Shown piece by piece: positions 15,407 through 24,729 of a stretch of 64,000 nt of DNA. The stretch is from SG8-30 sp963715485 (GTDB lineage: Bacteria > Pseudomonadota > Gammaproteobacteria > Steroidobacterales > Steroidobacteraceae): assembly GCA_963715485.1 (NCBI GenBank), contig OY970244.1, forward strand, positions 186,001 through 250,000, in the 5' to 3' direction. Within the stretch, counting starts at the first letter, position 1. The number at the start of each line of letters is the position of its first letter. The notes beneath the pieces are model-generated. The model did no database searches. It was not told the DNA's origin and saw only the letters and a program-made list of their open reading frames with translations. A program made the position numbers and the translations under genes.

Positions 15407-16386
15407 ATGAAGAAGCCCGTTACCGTCACCATCACCGGCGGCGCCGGCCAGATCGGCTATGCGCTCGCCTTCCGCGTCGCCTCCGGCCAGTTGCTCGGCC
15501 CGGACCAGCCCGTCAGCCTGAACCTCCTGGAGATCACACCGGCCCTGGACGCGCTGAACGGCGTGGTGATGGAACTGTCCGACTGCGCGTTCCCGATGCT
15601 CGAGAAGATCGTCGCCACCGACGACCCGAAGGTCGCGTTCAAGGACTGCGGGGTCGGCCTGCTGGTCGGCGCCCGGCCGCGCGGCCCCGGCATGGAGCGC
15701 AAGGACCTGCTGCTGGCCAATGCGCAGATCTTCTCGGCCCAGGGCAAGGCCATCAACGAGGTCGCCAGCCGCGACATCAAGGTGCTGGTCGTCGGCAACC
15801 CGGCGAACACCAACGCACTGATCGCCGCCGCCAATGCGCCGGACATCGACCGCGCGAACTTCACGGCGATGACGCGCCTCGACCACAACCGGGCGCTGTC
15901 GCAGCTGGGCGCGAAGACCGGCAGTCACGTGACCGGCATCAAGCAGATGATCATCTGGGGCAACCACAGCGCGACGCAGTACCCCGACATCGGCGCACTG
16001 CACCGTGGCCGGCAAGCCGGCGAAGTCGCTGGTGGACGACGCCTGGTACAAGGAGACCTTCATCCCGACCGTGCAGCAGCGCGGCGCGGCCATCATCAAG
16101 GCACGCGGCGCGTCGTCCGCCGCCTCGGCCGCCTCGGCCGCGATCGACCACGTGCACGACTGGGTGCTCGGCACGCCCGCAGGCAACTGGGTCAGCATGG
16201 CCGTCCCGTCGGACGGCAGCTACGGTATCGCGGAGGGCGTCATGTATTCCTACCCGGTCACCTGCGCCAACGGCCGCTACTCGATCGTGCAGGGACTCGC
16301 CGATCGACGAGTTCAGCCGCGGCAAGATGGACGCCACCCACAAGGAACTGATGGAGGAACGCGACGGGGTCAAGGACCTGCTCTGA
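15407..16386 (+). CDS. mdh: Malate dehydrogenase, frame broken twice
   Basis: NAD-dependent malate dehydrogenase of the ~325-residue group: TITGGAGQIGYALAF at residue 8, LLVGARPRGPGMERKDLL, the catalytic region TRLDHNRALSQLG and WGNHSATQYPD. The frame shifts near 15997 (after QYPDIG; resumes TVAGKPAKSLVDDAWYKE) and near 16300 (after YSIVQGL; resumes PIDEFSRGKMDATHKELME), ending at the TGA at 16384-16386. Both shifts are cured by deleting one base. As this is normally an essential TCA-cycle gene, sequence error is the likely cause. Confidence 0.88.
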
Positions 16387-16412
16387 TCGCGGCATCTGGC
16401 CTGTGCATGAAG

Positions 16413-16438
16413 GAAGGGCCGCCCGCGGGCGGCCCTTC
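16413..16438. terminator. Bidirectional hairpin between mdh and the DUF2189 gene
   Basis: GAAGGGCCGCCC (16413-16424) pairs fully with GGGCGGCCCTTC (16427-16438) between two convergent genes. No long T run is present. Confidence 0.6.
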
Positions 16439-16470
16439 GCGTTCAAGGGCCTGCAAGGCGTGGCGCAAAC

Positions 16471-17247
16471 CTACCCGATGAGGTCGCGGTAGGCGTGCCA
16501 CGTCGCGTGCCCGACCAGCGGCATCAACACCACCAGTCCCAGCAGCAGCGTCGCGAAACCAGCGGCGACGATCGTGGTGATGAGCGCCGCCCATAGCAGC
16601 ATCGGCGCCGGGTTCGCGGCCACCGCCCTGAGGCTGGTGCGCACCGCCTGGCCGGCCGACGCGTTCGAGTCGATGATTGCGGGGACGGTCACTGCCGAGA
16701 GCGCGAAGACCAGGAGCGCCAGCACCGCTCCCGTCCCCAGGTAGGCCAGCAGCTGCGCGCGGCTGGCGGTGTCGAGGAATCCATGCCAGTACGTATCTGC
16801 CGGGTCCTGGTAGGCGATGTCGAAGAGGCCGGCGAGCATCGCCTCGGATGCCACGAACCATGCGACCGCCGCGATCGCCAGCACCGCGCCGAAACGCAGC
16901 AGCTCGCGACCCGATCGTCCCAGCACCACGAGCGAAGCATCGAAACTCAGCGGTTCGCCCCGTGCCCGCAGGCGCGAGAGCTCGCACAGGCCCGTGGACA
17001 TGACCGGCGCCACCAGCAGGAAGCCGGACACCGCGGCCGCTACGTAATGCGGATGCCTGCCGAGCATCAGCAACATTACCCAGCCCAGCGCCACCATCGT
17101 CACGCCGTGGGCCAGGTTGGCCGGTGCGCAGGCCGCCAGGTCAGCCGCGCCGCGCCGCAACCAGTGCAGCGGGCGCGTCAGCGGGACCTTGCGGGGCGGG
17201 CTGGGCAGGTTCGTGGCATGGGCTGTCGTGTGAGTCGTCGCGATCAT
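16471..17247 (-). CDS. DUF2189 integral membrane protein
   Basis: 258 residues with six or so hydrophobic segments (for example AHGVTMVALGWVMLLML, HYVAAAVSGFLLVAPVM, LLRFGAVLAIAAVAWFVA, LLAYLGTGAVLALLVFALSA) and the DUF2189 features LARGEPLSF-like (RARGEPLSFDAS) and FALSAVTVPAIID. Function unknown. The family is common in proteobacteria and often lies near respiratory genes; here it stands alone. The 191 bp upstream (17248-17438) show no feature. Confidence 0.75.
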   Translation of the reverse strand: MIATTHTTAHATNLPSPPRKVPLTRPLHWLRRGAADLAACAPANLAHGVTMVALGWVMLLMLGRHPHYVAAAVSGFLLVAPVMSTGLCELSRLRARGEPLSFDASLVVLGRSGRELLRFGAVLAIAAVAWFVASEAMLAGLFDIAYQDPADTYWHGFLDTASRAQLLAYLGTGAVLALLVFALSAVTVPAIIDSNASAGQAVRTSLRAVAANPAPMLLWAALITTIVAAGFATLLLGLVVLMPLVGHATWHAYRDLIG

Positions 17248-17438
17248 CGTCTACTCCCCCGTGCCGGCGGGGCAGCGACGACCGTGCGGCCGCGCCGGCA
17301 CGTAATTGCGCGTTGTTTTTGGTTGGACAGTCTGGAGGGGTGATCATTCCCCGGATCGGCGTCGGCGGCGTGCTGCATCGCGTCACGCCGTCGCCGAAAG
17401 GGAAGCCGGCCTGCGCCGTGATAACGACGCGCAGCGGC

Positions 17439-18515
17439 TCAGAAATCCGGGTTCGGCGCGGACTCTTCCAACAGCTCGATTTCGCGCTGCGGCGTCTCGC
17501 CACCGGCCTCGCGTCCACGCCGGCGCTTGCCGTCCTGCATGGCCCCTTGCGCCTGGCGGATAACGTCTTCCGCGCGGTTGCCCTCACCACCGAGGGCGCC
17601 GCCGATGCTCACCGTCACCTTGACCGGGCCGGCCCGTGCGCGAACGACCAGTGACTGCGCGCGTCCCTTGACGCGATCCATGATGTCGCCAAGGTGGTCG
17701 GGATCCACGTCGGGGATGAGCAGGAGGAACTCGTCTACGCCGAAACGGCAGACGATGTCGCCAGGCCGGACGCTGTCGACGATCGCGGCACCGAGCTTGC
17801 GCAGGACCGAGTTACCCACGGCCTCGCCGTGCTGGTTCCCGAGCTGCTTGAAGCCGTCGACTCCCATGACGCAGACGCCGATGGAGACGTCGGTCTTTCC
17901 CCCTTCGAGCGCCTGTTCCAGCAACAGCATCGCGCCGCGCCGGTTCCAGAGACGTGTCAGGTCGTCGAGCAGGCCCTCGCGTCCGCTGGCGTCGAGCGTG
18001 GCCAGCAGCCGCTGCTGGATGCTGCCGAGTTCGGAAACGCGCAGCTCGCGCCGCGCCAGCTCGCCGGCATCCGACAGCGCCTCGAGGAGGTCGCTGGTGA
18101 TCTTGTGAGGCTCGGTGTCGTAGGCCGCCAGCACGCCTGTCGTCATGCCGCCGCGGTCCAGGATCGGCTGGATGGCGCAGAACCGGAACCGCGGCGAGCC
18201 GGCGACCAGCGGATGGTCGCGGGTCCGCGGATCCTCCGCCATGTCCGGGATGGCGACCGGCCCGCGGTCGACGCTGAGTGCCGCAGCGAGGCTTCGCTCC
18301 ACCGGCAGATGGCTGACGTTCCAGCCGGTCACCGCCTTGAACCACTCGCCCTCGGCATTCAGGAAGCTGATGGCGGCGACGCGTGTCCCGATCGCACGGC
18401 GTGTCAGCCGCGCGAGGCGGTTGAACCGCGCCTCGACCGGCGTACGGATCAGTTCGTTCAGTTGGGTCTCGGCGAGCTGCGGGCCCCCGGCTTCAAACAG
18501 CTGGTTCGTGCTCAC
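17439..18515 (-). CDS. GAF-GGDEF protein with a degenerate active-site motif (GVDEF)
   Basis: 358 residues: an N-terminal GAF domain (about 25-165, with FRFCAIQPILD and GVLAAYDTEPH), a short linker helix, and a GGDEF domain (about 185-330) with LDDLTRLWNRRGAMLLLEQ, MGVDGFKQLGNQHGEAVGN and FGVDEFLLLIPD. The diguanylate cyclase signature GG[D/E]EF has Val at the second position. Whether it still makes c-di-GMP is doubtful; the second glycine is normally needed. It may act as a GTP/c-di-GMP sensor. No stop-proximal hairpin seen. Confidence 0.8.
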   Translation of the reverse strand: MSTNQLFEAGGPQLAETQLNELIRTPVEARFNRLARLTRRAIGTRVAAISFLNAEGEWFKAVTGWNVSHLPVERSLAAALSVDRGPVAIPDMAEDPRTRDHPLVAGSPRFRFCAIQPILDRGGMTTGVLAAYDTEPHKITSDLLEALSDAGELARRELRVSELGSIQQRLLATLDASGREGLLDDLTRLWNRRGAMLLLEQALEGGKTDVSIGVCVMGVDGFKQLGNQHGEAVGNSVLRKLGAAIVDSVRPGDIVCRFGVDEFLLLIPDVDPDHLGDIMDRVKGRAQSLVVRARAGPVKVTVSIGGALGGEGNRAEDVIRQAQGAMQDGKRRRGREAGGETPQREIELLEESAPNPDF

Positions 18516-18576
18516 GGCATCAACCCGGGGATCCTCGTTGCCCGGTCGTGAGGTCGACGGGCTGGGAGGAGAAGTT

Positions 18577-18723
18577 ATGACAACCCGGGATGCCCGGGTG
18601 GAACTGCGTCACAGACGCGCCTGGCGCAACCGGCGCTCGATCGGAAGCCGCGCGAATCGTGACGCCACTCCCGTTTACCGGGAGCGTGGCGCGGGGGCCT
18701 TGCTGTTGGCAGCGCAACATTAG
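18577..18723 (+). CDS. Candidate small Arg-rich ORF (48 residues)
   Basis: Begins MTTRDARVELRHRRAWRNRR and ends at TAG 18721-18723. A strong GGGAGGAG ribosome site sits 4 nt before the ATG. Roughly a quarter of its residues are Arg. It is divergent from the GAF-GGDEF gene and lies in an otherwise empty 306-bp gap (18516-18821), which also holds a CTCCCG/CGGGAG hairpin. No homologue recognised; it may be chance. Confidence 0.3.
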   Translation: MTTRDARVELRHRRAWRNRRSIGSRANRDATPVYRERGAGALLLAAQH

Positions 18724-18821
18724 CAATGTCTCATAGGTTTGACGTGACTGGTCGATACGCGTTCCCATGCACCCACACCGGCGCTGGCCGGACCAACAAG
18801 AACTGTTCCCGAAGGGGGGAA

Positions 18822-19289
18822 ATGCCAATGAAACTGATGGCTTGCGGCCTGCTGGCCGCGTTCGCGCTCGCAACCGTCCCGATGTCCCAGGCACAGGAAC
18901 ACATGACCAACGGACCGGTCTGGGTGCTTTCCTGCTACCAGGTCAACGACGGACAGTGGGACAACTACATGAAGTGGTTGCGGACCCACAACCTGCCGCT
19001 GGCGGAGGCCCGCAAGAAGGCCGGCCTGATCCTCGACTACAAGATGTTCATGTCCGGTCGCGAGGGACCGAACGACTGCGACCTGACGTTTGCCGAGATG
19101 TATCCGTCGGCCGGCGCGGCATTCGACTACTCGGCCGACGACGATGCCAAGATGGACGAGATCGGCAAGGCCCACTGGGGCAAGTGGAGCGACGAGGACG
19201 CCAAGAAGGCGAGGGAGTCCCGCTTCGAGATGCGCCGGTTCATCCGCAACAGCTGGGCCCGCGAGGTCACGCTGAAGCCGATGCCCTGA
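18822..19289 (+). CDS. Secreted protein of unknown function, possibly an alpha-beta-barrel fold
   Basis: 155 residues from MPMKLMACGLLA; a purine-rich AAGGGGGGAA site precedes the ATG. A signal peptide (about 1-23, ending PMSQAQ) is followed by a compact domain beginning VWVLSCYQVNDGQWDNYMKW and containing two cysteines (SCY, NDCDL). The pattern of beta strands around a helix with a conserved Trp/Tyr face resembles dimeric alpha-beta-barrel proteins, but I cannot assign a family. It is followed by a strong terminator, so it is probably transcribed alone. Confidence 0.65.
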   Translation: MPMKLMACGLLAAFALATVPMSQAQEHMTNGPVWVLSCYQVNDGQWDNYMKWLRTHNLPLAEARKKAGLILDYKMFMSGREGPNDCDLTFAEMYPSAGAAFDYSADDDAKMDEIGKAHWGKWSDEDAKKARESRFEMRRFIRNSWAREVTLKPMP

Positions 19290-19310
19290 ACAGCATCGGC
19301 GCTGACGCAG

Positions 19311-19340
19311 AAAGGCCGGCTATAGCCGGCCTTTCTTTTT
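19311..19340 (+). terminator. Rho-independent terminator
   Basis: AAAGGCCGGC-tata-GCCGGCCTTT followed by CTTTTT, 21 bp past the stop of the secreted-protein gene. Stem of 10 bp with a T tract. Confidence 0.9.
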
Positions 19341-19417
19341 GCGGCGCAGCAAGTGCGCATCCGCTCAGAAGGACACCAGCGAATAGTTCACTGACGCAGA
19401 TCGCAGCGGAGTCGCGC

Positions 19418-19433
19418 TAGGGTGTTCACCCTA
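19418..19433. promoter_or_regulatory. Perfect palindrome upstream of fadE, candidate operator
   Basis: TAGGGTG-TT-CACCCTA is a 7-2-7 perfect inverted repeat about 95 bp before the fadE start. It has the size of a TetR- or GntR-family operator; the cognate regulator is not in the window. Confidence 0.4.
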
Positions 19434-19528
19434 ATCCGTGCCTCCATGCTGGCAGGAGATCGTGTCGAGGGGCCCGCGGGGCGGCCGACAGGGCCGCTGC
19501 GGCGGGATGGCGTGCAAGGAGTCGAGCC

Positions 19529-22010
19529 ATGATGGTGTCTTTCATCCTGTTCCTGCTGTTCGTCGGCATCGTGCTGTGGGCGGCCTATCGCAAGGTCGGC
19601 CTTGGCGCGACCACGCTGGCCCTGGCGGCGGTGCTTGCCACGTACACGGTCACCGGTGCAGCCCCGGCCTGGTGGAAGGTCCTGCTGTGGATCGCCTTCG
19701 CGCCGCTGGCGCTGCTCAACATCACGCCGCTGCGCATCCGTTTCCTGAGCCGGCCTTTCCTGCGCGTGTACAAGCGCATGCTGCCGTCCGATGTCCTCGA
19801 CCGAGCGCGAGGCGCTCGAGGCCGGCACGGTGTGGTGGGACGGCGAGCTGTTCACCGGCCACCCCGACTGGAAGAAGCTGCTCGACGCCGCGCCGGCGAA
19901 ACTGACGGCCGAGGAACAGGCGTTCCTCGACGGCCCCTGCGAGGAGCTGTGCCGCATGCTCGACGAGTGGGACATCACCCACCGGCGCGCGGACCTTCCG
20001 CCCGAGGTCTGGGACTTCCTCAAGAAGAAGGGCTTCTTCGCGATGATCATCCCGAAGAAGTACGGCGGCCTGGAGTTCTCGGCCTACGCGCACTCCAGCG
20101 TGCTGGTGAAGATCGCCAGCCGGTCGACGGTCGCCTGCTCCACCGTCGCGGTACCGAACTCGCTCGGCCCGGCGGAGCTGCTGCTGCACTACGGCACCGA
20201 GGCGCAGAAGGACCATTACCTCCCCAGGCTCGCTCGCGGCGACGACATTCCCTGCTTCGGGCTCACCGCGCCGCGCGCCGGCTCGGATGCGGCCTCCATT
20301 CCCGACACCGGCGTGGTCTGCAAGGGCGTTTACCAGGGACGCGAGACCGTCGGCATCCGGCTCAACTTCTCCAAGCGCTACATCACCCTCGCGCCGGTGG
20401 CCACGGTGGTCGGCCTCGCCTTCCGCCTGTTCGATCCGGACAAGCTGCTCGGCGGAGACAAGGACGACTACGGCATCACCGTGGCGCTGATCCCGAGCGC
20501 TACGCCGGGACTGAAGATCGGGCGGCGGCATTTCCCGCTGAACGTGCCGTTCCAGAACGGGCCGGTGGAAGGCAAGGACGTGTTCGTTCCGCTCGATGCG
20601 ATCGTCGGCGGGCCGAAGATGGCTGGCCAGGGCTGGCGCATGCTGGTCGAGCAGCTGTCGGTCGGCCGCTGCATCTCGCTGCCGTCGAACTCCACCGGCG
20701 GCGCCAAGGGCGGGGTCTACTCGACCGGCGCCTACGCGCGCATCCGCCGGCAGTTCAACACGCCGATCGGCAAGTTCGAGGGCGTGGAATCGGTCATCGC
20801 GCGCATGGCCGGCATGGCCTACATCATGGACGCCGGGCGCTCCGTCACCGCCGCGGCGATCGATGCCGGCGAGAGACCAGCGGTGCCTTCGGGCATCCTG
20901 AAGTACCACTGCACGGAGATGAGCCGCGTCGTCGTCAACGACGCCATGGACGTGCAGGGCGGCAAGGGCATCTGCCTCGGGCCGAAGAACTACCTCGGCC
21001 GCGGCTACCAGCTCACGCCCATCGGCATCACCGTCGAGGGCGCGAACATCCTGACCCGCAACCTCATCATCTTCGGGCAGGGCGCGGTGCGCTGCCACCC
21101 GTGGGTGCTCAAGGAAATGAACGCGGCGCGCGACACCGACCGGCAGCGCGGGCTGGCGGACTTCGACCAGGCGCTGATGGGCCACATCGGCTACACGGTG
21201 TCCAACGCGGTACGCTCGCTGCTGCGCGCGCTGACGCTGTCGCGGATCGTCAAGGCGCCGGTGAGTGGCCCGACCACGCGCTACTACGAGCACATCAACC
21301 GCTTCAGCGCGTCCTTCGCCTTCGCCACCGACGTCGCCATGCTCTCGCTCGGCGGCTACCTGAAGAAGAAGGAGAACCTGTCCGCGCGCCTCGGCGACGT
21401 GCTGTCCTGCATGTACCTCGCCTCGATGGTGCTGAAGCACTACGAGACGCAGGGACGCCGCGAGGAAGACCTGCCGCTGGTCGAGTACGCCTGCCGCATG
21501 TTGCTGTACAAGGCGCAGGAGCAGTTGCACAGCTTCCTCAGGAACTTCCCGGTGCGCTGGCTGGCCGGGTTCATGCGGGTGTTCATCTTCCCGCGCGGCC
21601 TCACCTACTTCGCGCCCGGCGACCGCCTCGGCCGTCGCGTCGCCGAGCTCGTCACCCAGCCGAGCGAGGCGCGCGAGCGGCTCTGCGGCGGCATCTACAA
21701 GACGCTGGAGCCGACCAACCACCTCGGCCTGGTGCAGGAGGCGATGGTGCTGACGGTCGCCGCCGAGCCGCTCCTGAAGAAGATCCGCGTGGAGGGCGAG
21801 AAGACCGGCCGCGTGACCGCGCTCGACCTGCCGGGCCAGATCCGCGAGGCGGAGGCGGTCGGCATCCTGACCGCCCAGGAGGCGGCCCAGCTGCGCGACT
21901 ACGACCGGAAGGCCATGGAAATCATCCACGTGGACGATTTCGACCCGGCCGAGCTGCAGGCGGGGGTCGTCTCGGCGCCTCGCACGGCTCCCAAGGCCCA
22001 GGTGGCCTGA
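19529..22010 (+). CDS. fadE: Acyl-CoA dehydrogenase FadE, frame broken once near residue 87
   Basis: About 826 residues. The N-terminal part (19529 to about 19790) has three hydrophobic segments (MMVSFILFLLFVGIVLWAAY, TTLALAAVLATYTVTG, LLWIAFAPLALLNI) and ends RPFLRVYKRMLPS. The rest continues one base out of frame with MSSTEREALEAGTVWWDGEL, exactly as in E. coli FadE. The dehydrogenase body contains IPCFGLTAPRAGSDA, KRYITLAPVATVVGLAF, SVGRCISLPSNSTGG and EGANILTRNLIIFGQGA. It catalyses the first step of beta-oxidation at the membrane face. Removal of one G in CCGTCCGATGTCC restores the frame. Confidence 0.92.
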
Positions 22011-22028
22011 AGAACCGGCAAGACCGGA

Positions 22029-22052
22029 GGACCGCCCCCACCGGGGCGGTCC
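22029..22052. terminator. Hairpin downstream of fadE
   Basis: GGACCGCCCC-cacc-GGGGCGGTCC, a perfect 10-bp stem 19 bp past the fadE stop. No T tract. Further downstream ATCCCCGGATCCCCG occurs twice (about 22105 and 22132) in a low-complexity stretch. Confidence 0.5.
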
Positions 22053-22183
22053 CCTGGACGGTGTCCGACCGTCCGAAAACCCCCGAATCCCCCGTCCCGG
22101 CACCATCCCCGGATCCCCGTGCCGGTCACGATCCCCGGATCCCCGACCCGGCACCGGGATCTCCATACCTCTTTTCGGGAAGC

Positions 22184-22202
22184 GCTAACGATAATCGTTC
22201 GC
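22184..22202. promoter_or_regulatory. Fur box upstream of feoA
   Basis: AACGATAATCGTT (22187-22199) is a perfect 6-1-6 palindrome. With flanks it matches the core GATAATCATT of the Fur consensus at most positions. It lies about 40 bp before feoA, fitting iron repression of the feo operon. Confidence 0.65.
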
Positions 22203-22238
22203 AATTTCGGTTAATCTCCGCGCCTGGAGACACTCCCG

Positions 22239-22547
22239 ATGATCAGCCGAGTCCCCGATCCGCTCACCACGCTGCCCGTTTCGCTGTCGACCCTGCGCAA
22301 GGGTGAGACTGCCGTGGTCGTGGGCGTCCGGGACGATCACCTCGACGTCGGTGACGAGGTTCGCTCGACGCTGGCGCAGCGGCTGCTGGAGCTCGGCTTC
22401 ATCCCCGGGGAAGCGCTGACCGTGATCGGCGCCATCTGGCCGGGGAGCGACCCGATCGCCGTGCGTCTCGGCAGGAGCATGTTCGCGCTGCGCCAGCGCG
22501 AAGCCGCCGCGGTGATGGTGACCCGGCCCGCCGGCGCCTTGCCATGA
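22239..22547 (+). CDS. feoA: FeoA-like SH3-domain protein
   Basis: 102 residues, one FeoA domain: LSTLRKGETAVVVGV, LAQRLLELGFIPGEALTVIG and DPIAVRLGRSMFALRQREAAAVMV. FeoA is a small cytosolic partner of the ferrous-iron transporter FeoB. The stop overlaps the feoB start (ATGA). A GGAGA site lies 8 nt upstream and a Fur box further upstream. Confidence 0.92.
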   Translation: MISRVPDPLTTLPVSLSTLRKGETAVVVGVRDDHLDVGDEVRSTLAQRLLELGFIPGEALTVIGAIWPGSDPIAVRLGRSMFALRQREAAAVMVTRPAGALP

Positions 22548-24424
22548 CCGCCGCCGCCGCGACGACCGGCGAGCTGCGGCTCGCGCTCGTCGGCGTGCCC
22601 AACTGCGGCAAGACCGCTCTCTTCAACCGCCTGACCGGCAGCCACCAGAAGGTGGCCAACTACGCCGGCGTCACGGTCGAGCGCAAGGAAGGCCGGTTCA
22701 CCGGCGCCAGCGGCCGCAGCTACCGCATCCTGGACCTGCCCGGCACCTACAGCATGACGCCGACCTCGCTCGACGAGGCGATCACGCGTGACGCGGTGCT
22801 CGGCCGGCTGGCCGGCGAGCCGCCTCCCGAGGTCATCGTGTGCGTCGTGGACGCCACCAACCTGCGCCTCAACCTGCGCCTGGTGCTGGAATTGCGGCAG
22901 GTCGGCGCGCCGATGGTGGTCGCCCTCAACATGAGCGACGTCGCCCGGGCGCGCGGCTTCAGCCTGGATGCGGCGGCGTTGCAGCGCGAGATCGGCGTGC
23001 CGGTGATCGAGACCGTCGCCGTCGCCGCGGGCGGGGCGCACCAGCTGATCGAGCAGCTGGAGAAGGGCCCGGTTCCGGCAGCGGCCAGAAGGGCAGCCGG
23101 GTATCGAGACCCGACGCCGGAGGAAGTGCTCGACACGCAGCGTGAAGCGCGCCGGATCCTCGATAGCATCGGCTATCGCGAGCCGGCCCGGCAGCGTGTG
23201 CTGGAGCGGCTCGACGCCATCGTCATGCACCCCGTGCTCGGGATCGTGGTGCTCGCGGCACTGCTGTTCGCCATCTTCCAGGCGGTGTTCAGCTGGGCCG
23301 CGTGGCCCATGGAAGTGATCGACGCCGGCGTCTCCGGCCTCGGCGAGTGGCTGCACGCAACGTTGCCGCCGGGACCGCTGCGCAGCCTGCTGGTGGACGG
23401 CATCATCGCCGGCGCCGGCAGCGTGCTGGTCTTCCTGCCGCAGATCCTGATCCTGTTCCTGTTCATCCTGGCGCTGGAGGAGAGCGGCTACCTGCCGCGC
23501 GCCGCCTACCTGCTCGACCGCGTGATGGGCAGCGTCGGCCTCTCCGGCCGCGCCTTCATCCCGCTGCTGTCGAGCTTTGCCTGCGCCATCCCCGGGATCA
23601 TGGCCACGCGCACCATCCCCAACCTGCGTGACCGCATGGCGACGATCATGATCGCGCCGCTGATGACCTGCTCGGCGCGCCTGCCCGTGTACGCCCTGCT
23701 GATCGGTGCGTTCATCCCGGCGCGCGAGGTCGGGCTGTTCAACCTGCAGGGGCTGGTGCTGTTCACCCTCTACGTGGCGGGCGTGCTGGCGGCGCTGGTC
23801 GTCGCGGTGGTGATGAAGCGTACCGCCCTGAAGGCGAGCTACCACCCGCTGCTGCTGGAACTGCCGGAGTACCACTGGCCCAACCCGCGCAACCTCGCCA
23901 TCGGGCTGTGGGAGCGGGCGCGGATCTTCATCCGCCGCGTCGGCACGATCATCCTCGCGATGATGGTGCTGCTCTGGTTCCTCGGCAGTTATCCCGCGCC
24001 GCCACCGGGCGCCACCATGCCGGACATCTACTACAGCTTCGCCGGCATGATCGGGCGCGCCCTCGAGGTCGTGCTGGCCCCGATCGGCTTCAACTGGCAG
24101 ATCTCCATCGCGCTGGTGCCCGGCCTCGCCGCCCGCGAGGTCGCGGTCGGCGCACTCGGCACGGTGTACTCGCTGGCCGCGACCGACGAGTCGGTGGCAG
24201 CGACGCTGACGCCGATGATCGCCGGCACCTGGAGCCTGGCGACAGCACTGTCGCTGCTGGCGTGGTACGTGTTCGCGCCGCAATGCCTGTCCACGCTCGT
24301 GGTGGTCAAGCGCGAGACCGCAGGGTGGCGCTACCCGCTGGCCATGGCCGTTTACCTGTTCGGACTGGCCTACCTCGGCGCCTTCCTCACCTACCGGATC
24401 GCGCTCGCGCTCGGAGCCGGCTGA
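22544..24424 (+). CDS. feoB: Ferrous iron transporter FeoB
   Basis: 626 residues. N-terminal G domain with G1 GVPNCGKT at residues 17-24, DLPGTYS (G3) and NMSD (G4), then a helical GDI-like region, and a membrane domain with the two Gate motifs (PRAAYLLDRVMGSVGLSGRAF, and PGLAAREVAVGALGTVYSLA). It is about 150 residues shorter than E. coli FeoB. Imports Fe(II) across the inner membrane in a GTP-dependent manner. Confidence 0.95.
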   Translation: MTAAAATTGELRLALVGVPNCGKTALFNRLTGSHQKVANYAGVTVERKEGRFTGASGRSYRILDLPGTYSMTPTSLDEAITRDAVLGRLAGEPPPEVIVCVVDATNLRLNLRLVLELRQVGAPMVVALNMSDVARARGFSLDAAALQREIGVPVIETVAVAAGGAHQLIEQLEKGPVPAAARRAAGYRDPTPEEVLDTQREARRILDSIGYREPARQRVLERLDAIVMHPVLGIVVLAALLFAIFQAVFSWAAWPMEVIDAGVSGLGEWLHATLPPGPLRSLLVDGIIAGAGSVLVFLPQILILFLFILALEESGYLPRAAYLLDRVMGSVGLSGRAFIPLLSSFACAIPGIMATRTIPNLRDRMATIMIAPLMTCSARLPVYALLIGAFIPAREVGLFNLQGLVLFTLYVAGVLAALVVAVVMKRTALKASYHPLLLELPEYHWPNPRNLAIGLWERARIFIRRVGTIILAMMVLLWFLGSYPAPPPGATMPDIYYSFAGMIGRALEVVLAPIGFNWQISIALVPGLAAREVAVGALGTVYSLAATDESVAATLTPMIAGTWSLATALSLLAWYVFAPQCLSTLVVVKRETAGWRYPLAMAVYLFGLAYLGAFLTYRIALALGAG

Positions 24425-24425
24425 C

Positions 24426-24677
24426 ATGTGGCAGTGGCTCGTCATCGCCCCGCTGGTCGCCGCGAGCGCAGCCTACGCGGCGTGGCGGCTGGTTCCCGGC
24501 ACCACGCGCTTGCGGTTCGCACGGTGGGTCTCGCGCCGCGCGGCAGACGGCGCCGCCTGGCTGTTCCGGCTCGCGGCCCAGCGACTCGAGCGGGCTGCCG
24601 TGCCTGCCGGCAGCTGTGACTCCTGCCCCGCCACCCGCGTCGCGCCGGGAGCCCCCCGCCGGCCTGCCGGACGCTGA
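24426..24677 (+). CDS. Small membrane protein in the feo operon (FeoC-like position)
   Basis: 83 residues. An N-terminal hydrophobic segment (WQWLVIAPLVAASAAYAAW) precedes a basic region and a C-terminal GSCDSCP motif. It starts 2 bp after the feoB stop. It has no winged-helix FeoC; it resembles the Cys-containing membrane proteins (DUF6587-like) found behind feoB in xanthomonads. A role in FeoB assembly or iron sensing is inferred from position only. Confidence 0.65.
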   Translation: MWQWLVIAPLVAASAAYAAWRLVPGTTRLRFARWVSRRAADGAAWLFRLAAQRLERAAVPAGSCDSCPATRVAPGAPRRPAGR

Positions 24678-24729
24678 TCCGCCCGTATACTGGAGCTGCG
24701 GTAACGCGGCCGCGCGGATCGTGCCCAGC

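Noticed and set aside
22105..22146. Repeated ATCCCCGGATCCCCG as a regulatory iteron
   Set aside because: Only two copies in a low-complexity C-rich stretch between a terminator and the Fur box; no support for function.
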